DNA of 64,000 nt from an uncultured Acidimicrobiaceae bacterium (GTDB taxonomy: Bacteria > Actinomycetota > Acidimicrobiia > Acidimicrobiales > UBA10347): the NCBI GenBank assembly GCA_905182135.1, contig CAJJAG010000001.1, positions 186,001 through 250,000 on the forward strand, read 5' to 3'. Below are positions 18,725-27,281 of this stretch, piece by piece; position 1 is the first letter of the stretch; every line of letters starts with the position of its first letter. The position numbers and the translations under genes were made by a program. The notes under the pieces were generated by a model, which was not told where the DNA came from, searched no databases, and saw nothing but the letters and a program-made list of their open reading frames with translations.

Positions 18725-19378
18725 CTAACCAGCCAGTGGCGAGGCCAGGCGCGCTGTGACCGCACCGCGTATCTGAGCATCGAATGAGGCGACATGGTCA
18801 TTAACCAACGATGCGGCAATATCGCTGTCACCAGATCGCAGCGCATTCAGGATGGCAATGTGTTCTTCGACTGCATGACCAGGATCGGCCACGTCAGCTA
18901 AGTACAGATGCCACAGCCGGTCACTTTGCGCATAGAGCATGTCGAGCGTGTCGATCAGGAAGCGATTGCCAGCGGCCTGCCACATCAACTCATGGCACGT
19001 TCGGTCGATGGCAAGGAGTTCGGCGCCGTCGCTGGCCCCGGCCGTTCGATCGAGGGCCTCCTCCATTGCCTCCCACGAATCGTCAGTCCCTCGAAGCGCA
19101 GCAAGCCGAGCGGCATACGGCTCGAGCACACTGCGGGTTTCAAACAACATCGAGAGTTCGCCCACATCGATGCCCGTTACGAAGATTCCTTGACGCGGAA
19201 CGACGTTCACAAAGTGCTCGCGCTCGAGCCGTTGCAATGCTTCACGAATCGGCGTCCGACCAATGCCAAGCTGGTCTTGCAGATCGTCTTCACGCAACAC
19301 ATCACCCGGGACAAAGTCAAGCCGCACGATCATCGATCGGAGCTGGGTGTAGGCCTCTTCGCTCAGTGATCTCGTCAT
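18725..19378 (-). CDS. GntR-family transcriptional regulator (FCD subgroup)
   Basis: 217 aa from ATG 19378. The winged helix comes first, with LREDDLQDQLGIGRTPIREA and LEREHFVNVVPRQGIFVT, then an all-helical FCD effector domain (FETRSVLEPYAARLAALRG, the DRTCHELMWQAAGN metal-binding His and a late EEHIAILNALRSGD). FCD domains often bind a metal and a carboxylate ligand. It is divergent from the FAD/GcvT-etf operon, and the near-perfect inverted repeat at 19518-19547 between them is its probable operator, so it likely represses that operon until substrate is present. Confidence 0.9.
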   Translation of the reverse strand: MTRSLSEEAYTQLRSMIVRLDFVPGDVLREDDLQDQLGIGRTPIREALQRLEREHFVNVVPRQGIFVTGIDVGELSMLFETRSVLEPYAARLAALRGTDDSWEAMEEALDRTAGASDGAELLAIDRTCHELMWQAAGNRFLIDTLDMLYAQSDRLWHLYLADVADPGHAVEEHIAILNALRSGDSDIAASLVNDHVASFDAQIRGAVTARLASPLAG

Positions 19379-19517
19379 GGCATATCCATCGCGTCTGTTC
19401 GCGTCCTTAGGGGGGCCGGTCGGGCAATTCGCTTTCGCTGTCTGAGTTTCACACGATCACATTCCCGGCAAGTTTTGGGGGTTGCCTGTGACACATAGGC
19501 AATCTAAGCTTACTCTT

Positions 19518-19547
19518 GATACATGAGTGATATATCACACGTGTATC
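19518..19547. promoter_or_regulatory. Probable GntR operator: 30-bp inverted repeat
   Basis: Arms GATACATGAGTGATA and TATCACACGTGTATC match at 13 of 15 positions with no spacer; the centre is the perfect TGATATATCA. It lies in the 252-bp gap between the divergent GntR gene and the FAD/GcvT operon. Confidence 0.72.
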
Positions 19548-19630
19548 AGAAACTCAATGCAGGGGCCACTCCTCATACGAACTGATCAGTGGATCGCCAG
19601 CTTTTATCCCTTCTTCTTTTGGAGATTCAC

Positions 19631-22168
19631 ATGAGTGACTTCCCCGCCTCAGCAAAAGTCGTCATCATCGGCGCTGGCATCGTCGGCAACTGCCTGGTCG
19701 GCCATCTGGCTCGCCTGGGCTGGACCGACATGGTCTTGCTCGAAAAGGGCCCGCTTCCGAACCCTGGAGGTTCGACCGGTCACGCGTCGAACTTCATCTT
19801 CCCGGTTGATCACAACAAGGAAATGGCGCTGCTTGGCGTGCAAAGTGCAAACCAGTACCGCGATATGAACCTGAGTGTCGACTCCGGAGGTATCGAGGTT
19901 GCTCGCACCCAAGAGCGAATGAACGAACTCGACCGCCGCATGACCTCGGCCAAAGCATGGGGGGTCGAAGCCGAACTGCTAACCCCTGCCCAGGTCAAAG
20001 AACTCGTCCCATTTATCAACGACGATGTCATCCTGGGCGGCTTCCATTGTCCCACCGTGTCGGTGGTCGACTCGCTCGAGACCGGCACTGTCATGCGAAA
20101 AGAGGCCATCGAAACGGCCGGCCTTCAGGTATTCGCTAATACCGAGGTGCTCGAGATGCTGACCGAAGACGATCCGGTTCCAGGCATGAAGCGCATCACC
20201 GGCGTCGTCACCGACAAAGGCACGATCGAAGCTGAGTATGTCGTCATCGCCTGCGGTGTTTGGTCGAACCGCATCGCCAACATGGCTGGCACCTACATCC
20301 CCCTAGTTCCCGCAGTGCACCAAATGGCCGATGTCGGCCCCATGGACGTTCTGGTCGAAACCAACAACGAAATCGGCTACCCGATCGTTCGCGACATGGA
20401 CACATTCTGTTATGAGCGCCAGTCAGCCGGTTCGATGGAAGTCGGCTCGTACGGTCATCGCCCGATCTTGCACCACCCCGACGAGATCCCATCGAACGAA
20501 GAAGCCGCACTCTCTCCGACTGAGATGCCTTTTACCATTGACGACTTCGACCAGCAGATGGAAGAAGCCATCGAGCTCATGGACATGCTCGGTGATGCCG
20601 AGATCAAGTACGCCATCAATGGTCTGCTCTCGCTGACCCCCGACGCCATGCCATGTCTTGGCGAGCTCCCCGACGTGCGCAATCTGTGGTCAGCGGCTGC
20701 TGTGTGGGTCAAGGAAGGACCAGGCATGGCCCAGGTCGTGGCCGAGTGGATGACCTATGGCTACCCACGTGTCATCGACCCGCACGCCAGTGACATCGCC
20801 CGCTTCTACGACGACGAAAAGAACGACGAGCACATCTGGGCTCGTTCTGCCGAACACTTCAACAAGACCTATGGCATCGTGCACCCATCCGAGCAGTGGG
20901 AATCACAACGCGGTCTCAAAGAATCAAGCCTGAAGGCCATCACCGACGCTGCTGGTGCCGAATACTTCACCGCTCGGGTATGGGAACGCCCGCACTGGTA
21001 CAGCAGCAATGCTGACTTGCTCGAGAAGTACGGCCTGAGTGAACGCGAGGTCGAATGGGACAACCGTTGGTGGTCACCACTGATCGATGCCGAGCACATG
21101 AACCTGCGCGAGAACGCCGGGATGATCGACCTGACCGCTTTCCAAATCTTTGACCTGACCGGCCCTGGCGCAGTCGGCTTCGCCGAGTACCTGTCGGTGA
21201 ATAAGGTCGACAAGCCTGTCGGCACCAGCACCTATACACCATGGCTAAATCATGACGGCGGCTTCCACAGCGACCTGACCATGTTGCGCCTTGGCGACGA
21301 TCACATCCGAGTCGTGACGGGTGCCTTCGACGGTGGCCGCGACGAGGCATGGATCAAGAAGTACATGCCGACTGATGGCTCAGTCAGTGTTGCTAACCGC
21401 ACCGAAGACTACGTGACGATCGGCCTTTGGGGGCCAAATGCTCCAGCCATCTTGAGCCAGATCACCGACGCCGACCTGAGTCACGAAGGCTCGCCATACG
21501 GTTCGGTTCGCTCAATTTCCCTTTCTCTAGGTGACGCGGCTGGTGTCGAGGTCGACATATTCCGCATCAGCTATGTCGGCGACACTGGCTGGGAGATCTA
21601 CATCCCCTGGGTACAAGGCCCGCAGGTATGGGAAGCAATCGCCGCTGCCGGCGCAGAGCACGGACTCCGACCCACGGGTGCTGGTGTCTACGCCGTTGGT
21701 GGCCGTGTCGAAAAGGGCTACCGACTGATGGGTGCTGAGCTCGAAAGCGAATACAACCCAGTCGAAGCTGGGCTGGCTCGCCCCAAGGTAAAAGCGGCCG
21801 ACTTCATCGGTAAAGAGGCCTACCTGGCCGCCCGGGAAAAGGGCCCTGACGCGATCATGTGCACCTTGGCAGTCGAGGACAACACCGATAGCCAGGGCCG
21901 CAAGCGCTTCATCCAAGGTGGCAACGCTCCCATTCTGACCAACGATGGCGAACGCATCCTGGACAGCCACGGCCGAGTCAGCGTCGTGACCACAGCAGGT
22001 AACGGCCCGAGCTATGGCAAGTACCTATGCCTGGGTTATCTGCCGACCGAACTCGCCGAGATAGGAAACACTTTCAAGGTCATGTACATGAACGAACTAT
22101 TCCCCGTGACCGTCGTAGCCACCACAGGCTCCGCCTTTGACCCCGACGACACTCGCCTCAAGGGCTAG
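19631..22168 (+). CDS. FAD-dependent dehydrogenase with GcvT domain (dimethylglycine/sarcosine dehydrogenase-like)
   Basis: 845 aa from ATG 19631, with GGAG 7-8 nt upstream. Residues ~8-390 are a DAO-type FAD domain (VVIIGAGIVGNCLVGHLARL); GGSTGHASNF holds a His where dimethylglycine dehydrogenase binds FAD covalently. A short middle domain (ERPHWYSSN) leads to a GcvT-type folate-binding barrel from ~460 (EHMNLRENAGMIDLTAFQIF, GDTGWEIYIPW) and a C-terminal GcvT cap. Such enzymes N-demethylate methylated glycines, pass formaldehyde to tetrahydrofolate and electrons to ETF. Both ETF genes follow at once, which strongly supports this. The exact methylated amine is unknown. Confidence 0.87.
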   Translation: MSDFPASAKVVIIGAGIVGNCLVGHLARLGWTDMVLLEKGPLPNPGGSTGHASNFIFPVDHNKEMALLGVQSANQYRDMNLSVDSGGIEVARTQERMNELDRRMTSAKAWGVEAELLTPAQVKELVPFINDDVILGGFHCPTVSVVDSLETGTVMRKEAIETAGLQVFANTEVLEMLTEDDPVPGMKRITGVVTDKGTIEAEYVVIACGVWSNRIANMAGTYIPLVPAVHQMADVGPMDVLVETNNEIGYPIVRDMDTFCYERQSAGSMEVGSYGHRPILHHPDEIPSNEEAALSPTEMPFTIDDFDQQMEEAIELMDMLGDAEIKYAINGLLSLTPDAMPCLGELPDVRNLWSAAAVWVKEGPGMAQVVAEWMTYGYPRVIDPHASDIARFYDDEKNDEHIWARSAEHFNKTYGIVHPSEQWESQRGLKESSLKAITDAAGAEYFTARVWERPHWYSSNADLLEKYGLSEREVEWDNRWWSPLIDAEHMNLRENAGMIDLTAFQIFDLTGPGAVGFAEYLSVNKVDKPVGTSTYTPWLNHDGGFHSDLTMLRLGDDHIRVVTGAFDGGRDEAWIKKYMPTDGSVSVANRTEDYVTIGLWGPNAPAILSQITDADLSHEGSPYGSVRSISLSLGDAAGVEVDIFRISYVGDTGWEIYIPWVQGPQVWEAIAAAGAEHGLRPTGAGVYAVGGRVEKGYRLMGAELESEYNPVEAGLARPKVKAADFIGKEAYLAAREKGPDAIMCTLAVEDNTDSQGRKRFIQGGNAPILTNDGERILDSHGRVSVVTTAGNGPSYGKYLCLGYLPTELAEIGNTFKVMYMNELFPVTVVATTGSAFDPDDTRLKG

Positions 22169-22169
22169 T

Positions 22170-22200
22170 AATTGTTGACACCGCTGAGGAGTCAACAATT
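22170..22200. promoter_or_regulatory. Perfect 10-bp inverted repeat between the dehydrogenase and etfB
   Basis: AATTGTTGAC (22170-22179) and GTCAACAATT (22191-22200) are separated by 11 nt, directly after the dehydrogenase stop and 18 bp before etfB. The stem is AT-rich and not followed by a T run, so an RNA processing hairpin or an operator is more likely than a terminator. Confidence 0.6.
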
Positions 22201-22218
22201 TGTAACAAAGGAACGTTT

Positions 22219-22986
22219 ATGAACATTCTTGTCTGCGTCAAACGAGTCCCGGCACCGGGCTCGAAGATCAATGTGACCAGCGATGGGATGGCAGTTGATG
22301 CTGCGCATCTGGGTTTCACGACAAGCCCACACGAAGAGTGTGCGCTCGAAGAAGCGGTGCAGATCACCGAGCGTGACGGTGGCCAGGTCACCGTGCTGAC
22401 GCTTGGCCCGGTTGAAGCCGAAGAGCAGCTTCGTTACGCCGCCAGTGTTGGTGCGCACAAAATCATCCTGGTACCAACCGATGGTTCAGCGTGGGATCCC
22501 CAACGCACTGCATCTGCGTTGACCGAAGCGATTCAAACCGCCGAAGAAGCCAACAATCAACCGTTCGAGCTGATCCTGTTCGGTAACGAAAGCGCCGATT
22601 CCGGTGGTTTCCAAGTTGGTGTGCGTGTTGCCCACAAGCTTGGCCGTCCGATCGTAAATGCCATCAAGGGGATCGACCCTAGCGACTGCGCCGTAACTGC
22701 CCGTCGAGAGATCGATGCTGGCTTCGAGGTTTACAACGTTCCGACACCGGCTGTATTAGGCGTGAAGGAGGGCATCAACCTCCCCCGCTACCCGACCATG
22801 AAAGGCCGCCTCGCCTCAAAGAAGGCTGAGCTGACCAACGCCGAGATTACCGCCAAAGCTGGCGGCCAGACCCTAGTGAGACTTCACCGCCCAGCTGAAC
22901 AGGCCAGTAACACCGAGATCCTGGGCACAGACGAATCAGCTGCCGTAGCCATCGTCGACATTCTCGAAGAAATTGGGGTCTGCTGA
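22219..22986 (+). CDS. etfB: Electron transfer flavoprotein beta subunit
   Basis: 255 aa from ATG 22219, with AAAGGA upstream. It begins MNILVCVKRVPAPGSKINVT, has SPHEECALEEAVQI, the nucleotide-binding stretch LILFGNESADSGGFQVGVRV and the ETF signature region VPTPAVLGVKEGINLPRYPT. EtfB binds AMP and, with EtfA, accepts electrons from the upstream dehydrogenase for delivery to the quinone pool. Its stop overlaps the ATG of a 37-codon ORF (TGATG). Confidence 0.95.
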   Translation: MNILVCVKRVPAPGSKINVTSDGMAVDAAHLGFTTSPHEECALEEAVQITERDGGQVTVLTLGPVEAEEQLRYAASVGAHKIILVPTDGSAWDPQRTASALTEAIQTAEEANNQPFELILFGNESADSGGFQVGVRVAHKLGRPIVNAIKGIDPSDCAVTARREIDAGFEVYNVPTPAVLGVKEGINLPRYPTMKGRLASKKAELTNAEITAKAGGQTLVRLHRPAEQASNTEILGTDESAAVAIVDILEEIGVC

Positions 22987-23099
22987 TGCTGCTCGTTCGA
23001 GTCCTCCGACCTCTCATGCATAAATTAATGAACCAGGCCGTCTCCACTCTCTCAGTCCAGGCTGAAACTCGTCGCCCCTCGCTGGCTGGTGGTTTCTGA
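22986..23099 (+). CDS. 37-codon ORF exactly bridging etfB and etfA
   Basis: The ATG shares its A with the etfB TGA, and its own TGA shares its A with the etfA ATG, giving TGATG joints at both ends. The product begins MLLVRVLRPLMHKLMNQAVS and ends RRPSLAGGF; it is basic, with a short amphipathic or hydrophobic start. No homologue is known to me. It could be a real small protein of the ETF operon, or only a means of keeping ribosomes coupled from etfB to etfA. Chance is possible, but both joints plus an uninterrupted frame make it worth listing. Confidence 0.4.
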   Translation: MLLVRVLRPLMHKLMNQAVSTLSVQAETRRPSLAGGF

Positions 23100-24079
23100 T
23101 GTCTCTGCTAGTTGTCTTGGACCACGACCGTGGCACATGGTCAGAAGCCAACGACGAGGCAATGACTGCGGCCCACACGTTGGCCGCCGACATGGGCGTG
23201 CAGATCGATGTCGCTCTCGTCGGCGATGGAGCCCTGGACCTGTCGGGTCAGGCCAGAGCGGCCGGCGCTGCGGTGGTTCACGTCGCTAACCACCCCATGC
23301 TGACCGACTTTGGTCCCGAGGCCGTGGGCGAGACCATCGTGCAGCTCATCGGCGCTGCATCACCGGATGCCGTCATGGCCGTCGGGACGAGTCGTGGCAA
23401 CGAGATCTTGGCGCAGATAGCGGCCCGCATGGACCTTCCGTTCGTGGCGAACTGCATGAGCGTCACTCCTGGCGACGGCGCCTGGTCAATAACACGCATC
23501 CAGTGGGGCGGTTCGCTTCTCGAAGACACCACACTCGTAACAGACGGGCCGAAGCTGCTGACCTATGGCCACCATGCCGTCCTCGCAGAGGCCGCGCCCG
23601 CACCGGGTGCTGGCATCGTCGAGGAGTTCACGCCTGACCTCGACGGCTCTCTGGCTAGGACCATCGTTGTTGACCGCGATGTCCAACAGGCTGGTGTCAC
23701 ATTGTCGACTGCTTCGGTAGTGGTGTCCGGTGGCCGCGGCGTTGGTTCGGCCGAAGGTTTCGAGCAACTCGAAGAGCTCGCTGACCTACTGGGCGGCCGA
23801 GTTGGTTGCTCACGCGCTGTGACCAACCTTGGCTGGCGCAACCACACAGACCAGGTCGGTCAGACCGGCACTCGCATCGCCCCCGAGATCTACATTGCGA
23901 CTGGCATCAGTGGCGCAATCCAGCACTGGGTCGGCGCCATGGCCAGCAAACGAATTTTGGCGATTAACATCGATGCCGAGGCCAACATGGTCGTCAAGGC
24001 TGACTATGCCGTGATCGCAGACCTCCACAAAGTCGTTCCCGCCATCACCGCCGAGATAAAACGCCGCAAAGGCCTCTAA
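23099..24079 (+). CDS. etfA: Electron transfer flavoprotein alpha subunit
   Basis: 326 aa from ATG 23099. The N-terminal domain (SLLVVLDHDRGTW) is followed by the conserved FAD-binding C-terminal domain: VVSGGRGVGSAEGFEQLEEL, GCSRAVTNLGW, QVGQTGTRIAPEIYIATGIS and HWVGAMASKRILAINIDAEA. It forms the FAD-carrying half of ETF with EtfB. It is the last gene of the operon and ends 15 bp from a convergent gene. Confidence 0.95.
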   Translation: MSLLVVLDHDRGTWSEANDEAMTAAHTLAADMGVQIDVALVGDGALDLSGQARAAGAAVVHVANHPMLTDFGPEAVGETIVQLIGAASPDAVMAVGTSRGNEILAQIAARMDLPFVANCMSVTPGDGAWSITRIQWGGSLLEDTTLVTDGPKLLTYGHHAVLAEAAPAPGAGIVEEFTPDLDGSLARTIVVDRDVQQAGVTLSTASVVVSGGRGVGSAEGFEQLEELADLLGGRVGCSRAVTNLGWRNHTDQVGQTGTRIAPEIYIATGISGAIQHWVGAMASKRILAINIDAEANMVVKADYAVIADLHKVVPAITAEIKRRKGL

Positions 24080-24094
24080 TCTGCTCGACTCGAA

Positions 24095-24988
24095 CTACTC
24101 GGCAAGCACAGACCCAAACAAGCTGCCAGACGGCGAAACAAGCAAACAGAACGCCTCGTCCTGTCCAGTCGTAGCGCTATTGACCTGTTTGATCAGTCCG
24201 TCAGCGGGGACGACGATCGAGCCATCGCTCATATGGTCAGACCCAAGAATCTTGGCAAGTTCAAGGTCGCAATTAGCTAGCGCGGAACTGTCGTCCAAGC
24301 CGGCCGGAAGCTGCGCATATGCCTGGGCGTCATGCAGTCCCGCACAGTCTTGATCGGCGCCCAGATCTTCGAAGCAGTCTCCCAATTCCACCTGAGATAA
24401 TGGGGTGGTCTTTGAACCGGCAACCGCACCGATGATTCCCACTAGGCCGATCACTCCTGCCAGAATCCAGCGCCATGAAAGGCCCCGCCGCTTCGCTGCT
24501 TGGGAAGCTGGTGATCCGGGCGGTTGCAGCACGCTCTGAGCCTGAGTTGGTCGAAAGACTGGCGGTAGCGGCTGCGCCGAACCTGGGGGCACAGGTGCCA
24601 TCCGGTCCTGAGACCGAACAGGCCCCATCGGTGGCGCCATCGGAGGTGTCGCTGGAATTGGCGCACCACGCAGACCAGCCGGAGTGGGCGCAACGAGCGG
24701 CTCGCTCGCGTCTCTGCTGTCTGACCGATCGTTGCTCCAGAGATCGGCAGAGCGTCTGCGAAGCAGCAATTCCGACGAGAGCAATTCTGACGAAGGCGAT
24801 ACTGAGGTGTATGACCATGCAGACGGGTCACTCGACGCACCGTGCTGAGTCGACGCCGATTGCGGCGCTAATCCCAACTCCTGGGCTGATGTCCCGCCCC
24901 GGCTTTTATCAAGGAAAGGCACAGCAAACACCTCGCGTGCCTGGCGGATCAGTTCGTGTGAGGTGAGTTCCGGTTTGTCCTGCGACAT
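24095..24988 (-). CDS. Single-pass membrane protein with proline-rich cytoplasmic part and extracytoplasmic domain
   Basis: 297 aa from ATG 24988. Residues 1-170 are low-complexity and rich in Ser, Pro and Ala (PPMAPPMGPVRSQDRMAP). A single membrane segment, WRWILAGVIGLVGIIGAVAG, follows near residue 175. The ~110-residue outer part has four Cys (GDCFEDLGADQDCAGLHDAQ, NCDLEL, FCLLVS), likely two disulfides, resembling actinobacterial septum-formation-like domains. The function is unknown. It is convergent with etfA. Confidence 0.7.
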   Translation of the reverse strand: MSQDKPELTSHELIRQAREVFAVPFLDKSRGGTSAQELGLAPQSASTQHGASSDPSAWSYTSVSPSSELLSSELLLRRRSADLWSNDRSDSRDASEPLVAPTPAGLRGAPIPATPPMAPPMGPVRSQDRMAPVPPGSAQPLPPVFRPTQAQSVLQPPGSPASQAAKRRGLSWRWILAGVIGLVGIIGAVAGSKTTPLSQVELGDCFEDLGADQDCAGLHDAQAYAQLPAGLDDSSALANCDLELAKILGSDHMSDGSIVVPADGLIKQVNSATTGQDEAFCLLVSPSGSLFGSVLAE

Positions 24989-25255
24989 ACGAACAGATCC
25001 TTTAGTTACGTCTTCGTAGAGGGCACGCCCGCCGCTCTCAGCTTAGGTTCACGATGCACCTGGCCAACACCACTTGTTCATCAATGCACCATGCCAGGAG
25101 ACCTAAACAGACAGTACGACCTCGCCTGGGCCATTCTTCTATGAGCAAGTTCTACGTGTCGGGGAACGGCCATCAGTTCTTAGAGCGTTCGTCGTCGAGC
25201 GTCAGCGCACGGCTACAAAATGAGCACAGTGCCCATGTATGACTAGGGTTCGGGC

Positions 25256-25621
25256 ATGAACGACGATGCGTTAGCAAGAGAAGAACAGAGATGGGCAGCG
25301 CTAATCAGCAATGACTTCGAGGCCCTTGACTCTCTAGTGCATGCATCGTTGACTTATACGCACTCGAACGCGGCCGTTGACACCAAAGAGAGCTGGATCA
25401 GGTCAGTGACCAGCGGCTTCGTTGACTACCGCTCGGTCGAACGCGAAGACGTTGCGATCATTAGCTCCGGATCGACGGCGGTGATCACAGGCAAGGCGAC
25501 CTTCATTGTTGGTGTGCAAGACAACGAGATCACTATCGTCGCCCGGTTCACTGCGGTATGGGTCAACGAAGATGACCGCTGGCAGTTCTACGCCTGGCAG
25601 AACACACCAATCCCGGGCTGA
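25256..25621 (+). CDS. NTF2-like / DUF4440-type small protein
   Basis: 121 aa from ATG 25256. The pattern REEQRWAALISNDFEALDSL, then a Thr-His pair (LTYTHSN) and the ending RWQFYAWQNTPIPG are typical of DUF4440-type NTF2-fold proteins, which are small cone-shaped barrels acting as enzymes or binding proteins. No substrate can be assigned. It stands alone; the 267 bp upstream hold no convincing gene. Confidence 0.72.
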   Translation: MNDDALAREEQRWAALISNDFEALDSLVHASLTYTHSNAAVDTKESWIRSVTSGFVDYRSVEREDVAIISSGSTAVITGKATFIVGVQDNEITIVARFTAVWVNEDDRWQFYAWQNTPIPG

Positions 25622-26094
25622 CCTAACAGCTATAGGTTGAGACCCATACGGTTGAGTTCTTGCTGGAGTGTGCCTTCGATGTGGAACCTGCTCTTGGTCA
25701 GGGCCTTGCCAACCTGGCGGGCGAGTTTGCGGTATCGGGTGAGGACAGTAGGGCCCGTTCGTTACAACGTATGGCTGTTCGTTCAACCGTGGGTCGCCAT
25801 GTAATCGGTATGAGCCTCGACGGTCTAGGCCCGACGGCTGAATCGAAAAAATCGAACAGTCGGTCATAACCGTGCGCTCATAGTCGTACTTCGTCGCCTC
25901 TACCGGACATGTCTCAGCCAACCCATGCACGGACAGAATCCATGCATCTCGGTTTAGACCGCGAACGGGTCGCCCTGCAAAGCAAGGTCCATGAGGCTCG
26001 CATCAGTACTGTTCGCCGGAGCGATGTCGACCATCATCTCAATGCTGGCACTCAGCCCGACTAGCGCCGAAGCAGCGGCAGTAGCCTGACCAAG
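25622..26094. other. 473-bp gap with a possible gene remnant on the minus strand
   Basis: No intact gene is visible. On the minus strand, a frame ending at a TAG just after 25630 reads LTRYRKLARQVGKALTKSRF and then HIEGTLQQELNRMGLNL; it looks coding but is blocked by stops within about 40-60 codons upstream. It may be the 3' end of a decayed gene. The rest shows nothing I can name. Confidence 0.35.
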
Positions 26095-27279
26095 ATGAGT
26101 ACGGACACGAGCGTCGAACCCGCTGCGTCATCGCAGCAGGTCATCCGAATTTTCTCGATCTTGTCGGCCTCCCTCGCTGCCGGCTATGGGGTTTTGTTCA
26201 CGATGGGTGGCGACTTCCGTGATGAGTACGGAATCAGTGAAACCACCTTTGGCTTTATCATTGGCATCGGCTTCTTGTTGTCATTCTTTTCACAGATATG
26301 GATCGGGCCATACGGTGACCGTGGTTATGCCCGCCAAATGGTGTTCGGCGGCGCACTGGTAAATGCAGCAGGCCTGCTCATGATGGGCTTCGGCACATCA
26401 GCAACCGTCATCATCGCCGGACGAGTCATTTCTGGATTGGCTATCGGCGCCGCAGGCCCAGCAATCAAGCGCATCGTGGTCATTGGATCAGGCCCCAATT
26501 TGGGGCGCAACTTAGGGCGTCTGTTCTCGGCTGACGTCTTCGGGTTTGCGATAGGTCCAGTAATCTCGGCCATCCTCGTCGGGCCCTTCGGCATCGCTGC
26601 GCCGTTCATCGTTATTTCAGCGGCGACGGTCGTAGTTGTGCTCCTGTCGTTGCGACTTCCTATCGAGACCAAAAGCGATGGTGCTGTCGATCGCAAACGG
26701 TTTGCGTTCGACCTGCTGCTCTACCGCCCGTTCGCCGGGGCCGTAATGCTTGGCGTCGCCGCGTTCGTGATGATCGGCGCCTTCGATGTGCTGTGGGATC
26801 TGGTGCACACCGATCTCGGAACCGCCGATTGGATGGCCAACCTTGGCATCGCGTTGTTCGCGATCCCGTTGGTTCTGTTGGGCCCAACAGCGGGCAAACT
26901 CGCGCAGCGAATCGGCCCCTTCATCATCGCCGCCACAGGCATGCTGGCGGCCGTTTTCTTCTTTGGTATATACGGCCTACTCACCGTTGGAGGAGCAATC
27001 TTCGCGGTGACCATGGTCCATGCGGTGACCGACGGTCTGACATTTGCAGCGAGCGGCGTTGCGGTCGGTATGACCGCGCCCGAAGAACGTCAGGCTGGGG
27101 CACAAGGCGTGCTTGGCGGCATGCAATCACTTGGCGCAGGAATCATGGCGCCCATCGCTGGCTGGCTCTACGAGACCCAGGGGCAACGCACCACGTATTG
27201 GGTCGCTGGTGGGCTGATCTTGTTGCTCGTGGTTGGCGGAATCATGCTCGCACGACCCGCGCTGCGGCTGAAGGCCTGA
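26095..27279 (+). CDS. MFS transporter
   Basis: 394 aa from ATG 26095, with about 12 hydrophobic segments. The segment 2-3 loop has SQIWIGPYGDRGYARQMVFG (MFS motif A-like, D-R-G) and the second half repeats it weakly as LGPTAGKLAQRIGPFIIAAT. It probably moves a small molecule across the cytoplasmic membrane by proton coupling. The next gene starts 2 bp after its stop, so the two are co-transcribed. Confidence 0.87.
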   Translation: MSTDTSVEPAASSQQVIRIFSILSASLAAGYGVLFTMGGDFRDEYGISETTFGFIIGIGFLLSFFSQIWIGPYGDRGYARQMVFGGALVNAAGLLMMGFGTSATVIIAGRVISGLAIGAAGPAIKRIVVIGSGPNLGRNLGRLFSADVFGFAIGPVISAILVGPFGIAAPFIVISAATVVVVLLSLRLPIETKSDGAVDRKRFAFDLLLYRPFAGAVMLGVAAFVMIGAFDVLWDLVHTDLGTADWMANLGIALFAIPLVLLGPTAGKLAQRIGPFIIAATGMLAAVFFFGIYGLLTVGGAIFAVTMVHAVTDGLTFAASGVAVGMTAPEERQAGAQGVLGGMQSLGAGIMAPIAGWLYETQGQRTTYWVAGGLILLLVVGGIMLARPALRLKA

Positions 27280-27281
27280 CC

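Noticed and set aside
22988-23012. GTTCGAGTCC looks like a tRNA T-loop
   Set aside because: No T-stem pairing, acceptor stem or anticodon arm can be built around it; it lies in the small ORF between etfB and etfA.
26793-27281. N-terminal 163-codon extension of the EEP-family protein
   Set aside because: It lies wholly inside the MFS gene in another frame and is Arg-rich without pattern; ATG 27282 directly after the MFS stop is the real start.
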